The notes beneath the pieces are model-generated. The model ran no database searches. It saw nothing but the letters and a program-made list of their open reading frames with translations, and had not been told where the DNA came from. Positions 62,561 through 64,000 of a DNA stretch of 64,000 nucleotides are shown piece by piece. Position 1 is the first letter of the stretch. The number at the start of each line of letters is the position of its first letter. The DNA lies in contig CM034100.1 of the NCBI GenBank assembly GCA_019914945.1, forward strand, positions 695,209-759,208, given 5' to 3'. Both the position numbers and the translations under genes were made by a program. The DNA comes from Typha latifolia. Its lineage: Eukaryota; Streptophyta; Magnoliopsida; Poales; Typhaceae.

Positions 62561-63469
62561 TTACCTCTCTTGAGTCTGACATGCTGCAGCAATCATAGGA
62601 ACAGATAAGGAATAGAATCCAACATCGCTTGCACTCTTTCTAGCTGAATCCAACTGCTGAGACTTCTTGCAGTAGGCAATAGCTCCTTGGATTGAGCTCT
62701 CCATATCACAATTATCACTATTGCTCCTCTTGAGCACCTGTGTCTGCTGTCCTCCATTTGAATTCGCACTCGATGAGATCGACTTGGTTGTCAAACTCCA
62801 CTTGATGATGCCAGAGAAGGACTTCCTGTGGCCCAAGTCCTCTTCCATTAGCTTCTCTCTATCAATGCTACTCTTGAGAGTAGAAGCATTATTGGTGTCT
62901 TCCATTAAGTATGTCTCATGCTGGTTTTGACCAAATGGGCTCCTTTTCCCTGCCTTCATGTAGCCATTGGCATACTCCTTGCATGACTCATGTGAACAAC
63001 TGGATTTGGAGAATAGGGACTTGAGGTAATTTCTTGAAGCCTTCAGCTTTAGACTCAGTGGTGATTGCTTGATCAATTTCATGGACAAAGACGGCTTCTT
63101 CGGATTCGAGTGGGATAGGCCGGCCGAGCACTCATAGTAGAGATCTTCTCCTGGATTCATCTCTCCACTAGCAGAGCAAGACTTGTCTTCCAAGACATCT
63201 GCTCCCTTTGCAGGATTGGTGGTAGTGTTGTTGTGAAGAAGCCTTTGAACCATTTGAAGCCTTGGTGGGAGATGCAGGGGAAGGAGGTTTCCTTTGTAGA
63301 AGAGCTCATCAGCAGGCGAAGTAGTAGACTCTTTCTCTTGTGGGTTGGCACACATATGGAATTCAAATTCTCCAGAATGTGGAGGGGAGAAGGTGGCAGA
63401 GCTGATATCCATATCAATGTAGTCTTCTTCTGCTGAGGAGTGCTCATAGGAAGGGAGTGTTTTTGCCAT
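62561..63469 (-). CDS. Membrane-associated kinase regulator (MAKR-like)
   Basis: Single exon, 302 residues from the ATG at 63469 (MAKTLPSYEHSSAEEDYIDM). Family hallmarks are the acidic YIDMDISS start, the GEFEFHMC segment, a Lys/Arg- and Ser-rich membrane-hook region (LIKQSPLSLKLKASRNYLKS), and the C-terminal SIQGAIAYCKKSQ motif. MAKR proteins relate to BKI1 and modulate receptor kinases such as brassinosteroid receptors at the plasma membrane. Which MAKR this is cannot be settled by eye. The frame extends 8 codons further upstream only to a GTG, so 63469 is the natural start. Confidence 0.85.
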   Translation of the reverse strand: MAKTLPSYEHSSAEEDYIDMDISSATFSPPHSGEFEFHMCANPQEKESTTSPADELFYKGNLLPLHLPPRLQMVQRLLHNNTTTNPAKGADVLEDKSCSASGEMNPGEDLYYECSAGLSHSNPKKPSLSMKLIKQSPLSLKLKASRNYLKSLFSKSSCSHESCKEYANGYMKAGKRSPFGQNQHETYLMEDTNNASTLKSSIDREKLMEEDLGHRKSFSGIIKWSLTTKSISSSANSNGGQQTQVLKRSNSDNCDMESSIQGAIAYCKKSQQLDSARKSASDVGFYSLSVPMIAAACQTQER

Positions 63470-64000
63470 ACCAATGCTTTGTTTTGCAATCACTCAAGAG
63501 TCTTTAATCTCTTCTTGATGTGTGGATGCAGATCAATGTGCAGTGTGGATCAAGGTGGTCTTCTTGGGAAGAAAGGAGTGGGAGAGGAAGGGCATCCTTT
63601 AATGTATGCATAGAGCCAAATGAGAAAGAAAAAAAAAAAGGAAATCAAAGACAGGGTAATCAGAGAAAAATTCAGAGAATTAGGCCCCCTAATTATTTTA
63701 GCTCTTTCAAGTTTGTCTCTTCTTACACTAAAATGATGGTTGTAACTAAACATGCTCATGGAAGCTGAAATCAATCAAAAACTAATAATTGTTAAATCCA
63801 TTCTAAGGATTCTGCTGGAGGCTTAACAAATACTAACATGTTTGTCAAGAAGCCAATCATGTTGCTGAGTTGTCAAATTGAGACAGGAAGACCAATCCAC
63901 CTTTCTGCTGGGAGGTCTTTATCACCTTAAAAAAAAATTTCCTCTTATTTTTCTACAAGGATATTACAGATGCATGAAAATAGTTTGTTTTCTTCCTATA
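63470..64000. other. MAKR-like leader and promoter
   Basis: Upstream region of the MAKR-like gene. It contains a poly-A tract at about 63629-63640 on this strand (poly-T for the gene). No other gene seen. Confidence 0.5.

Overview
The window is nuclear DNA of a flowering plant. Its genes have many introns with canonical GT-AG borders, it carries a nuclear tRNA gene, and it encodes plant-specific families. GC-rich 5' exons (SLOW GREEN 1-like, ITN1-like, UFL1, UXS), AT-rich introns and spacers, and the protein sequences point to a monocot, probably not a grass. The species cannot be named from sequence alone. No phage, CRISPR, integron or bacterial operon structure is present.

Layout, left to right: (1) 3'-truncated MKP1-type MAP kinase phosphatase, minus, 1-1577; (2) SULTR4-type vacuolar sulfate transporter, plus, 17 exons, 5114-11599; (3) cytosolic dehydroascorbate reductase, minus, 12684-15358; (4) SLOW GREEN 1-like plastid TPR protein, plus, one exon, 16167-17180; (5) TRM/LONGIFOLIA-like DUF4378 protein, plus, 20724-24838; (6) ESB1-like dirigent protein, plus, 26701-27648; (7) UDP-glucuronate decarboxylase (membrane-anchored UXS), minus, 28063-30899; (8) tRNA-Arg(TCG), plus, 31812-31885; (9) ribosomal protein uL29/RPL35, plus, 32130-34446; (10) ITN1-like ankyrin/PGG protein, plus, 37027-40474; (11) NUDX9-like Nudix hydrolase, plus, 41189 (or 41120)-45544; (12) second ankyrin/PGG protein, plus, 48302-51103; (13) UFL1, the UFM1 E3 ligase, plus, 20 exons, 51930-60494; (14) MAKR-type membrane-associated kinase regulator, minus, 62561-63469. 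Exons were assembled by hand from splice signals, reading-frame continuity and recalled family conservation. Every complete model closes in frame.

The genes are ordinary single plant loci and do not form one pathway. Some share themes: MKP1, DHAR, SULTR4 and UFL1 relate to stress and redox; the dirigent protein and UXS relate to the cell wall. Two ankyrin/PGG paralogues flank the Nudix gene. I found no convincing new biological system. The most notable signals concern splicing and local duplication: a textbook U12-type AT-AC intron in UXS, three GC-AG introns (two adjacent in SULTR4, one in the TRM gene), a 31-codon duplication at the N-terminus of the ITN1-like protein, a Nudix box split by an insert, two mini-uORFs ahead of MKP1, a compositionally odd island at about 19.4-19.65 kb, and an AT-rich block with ~370-bp degenerate repeats.
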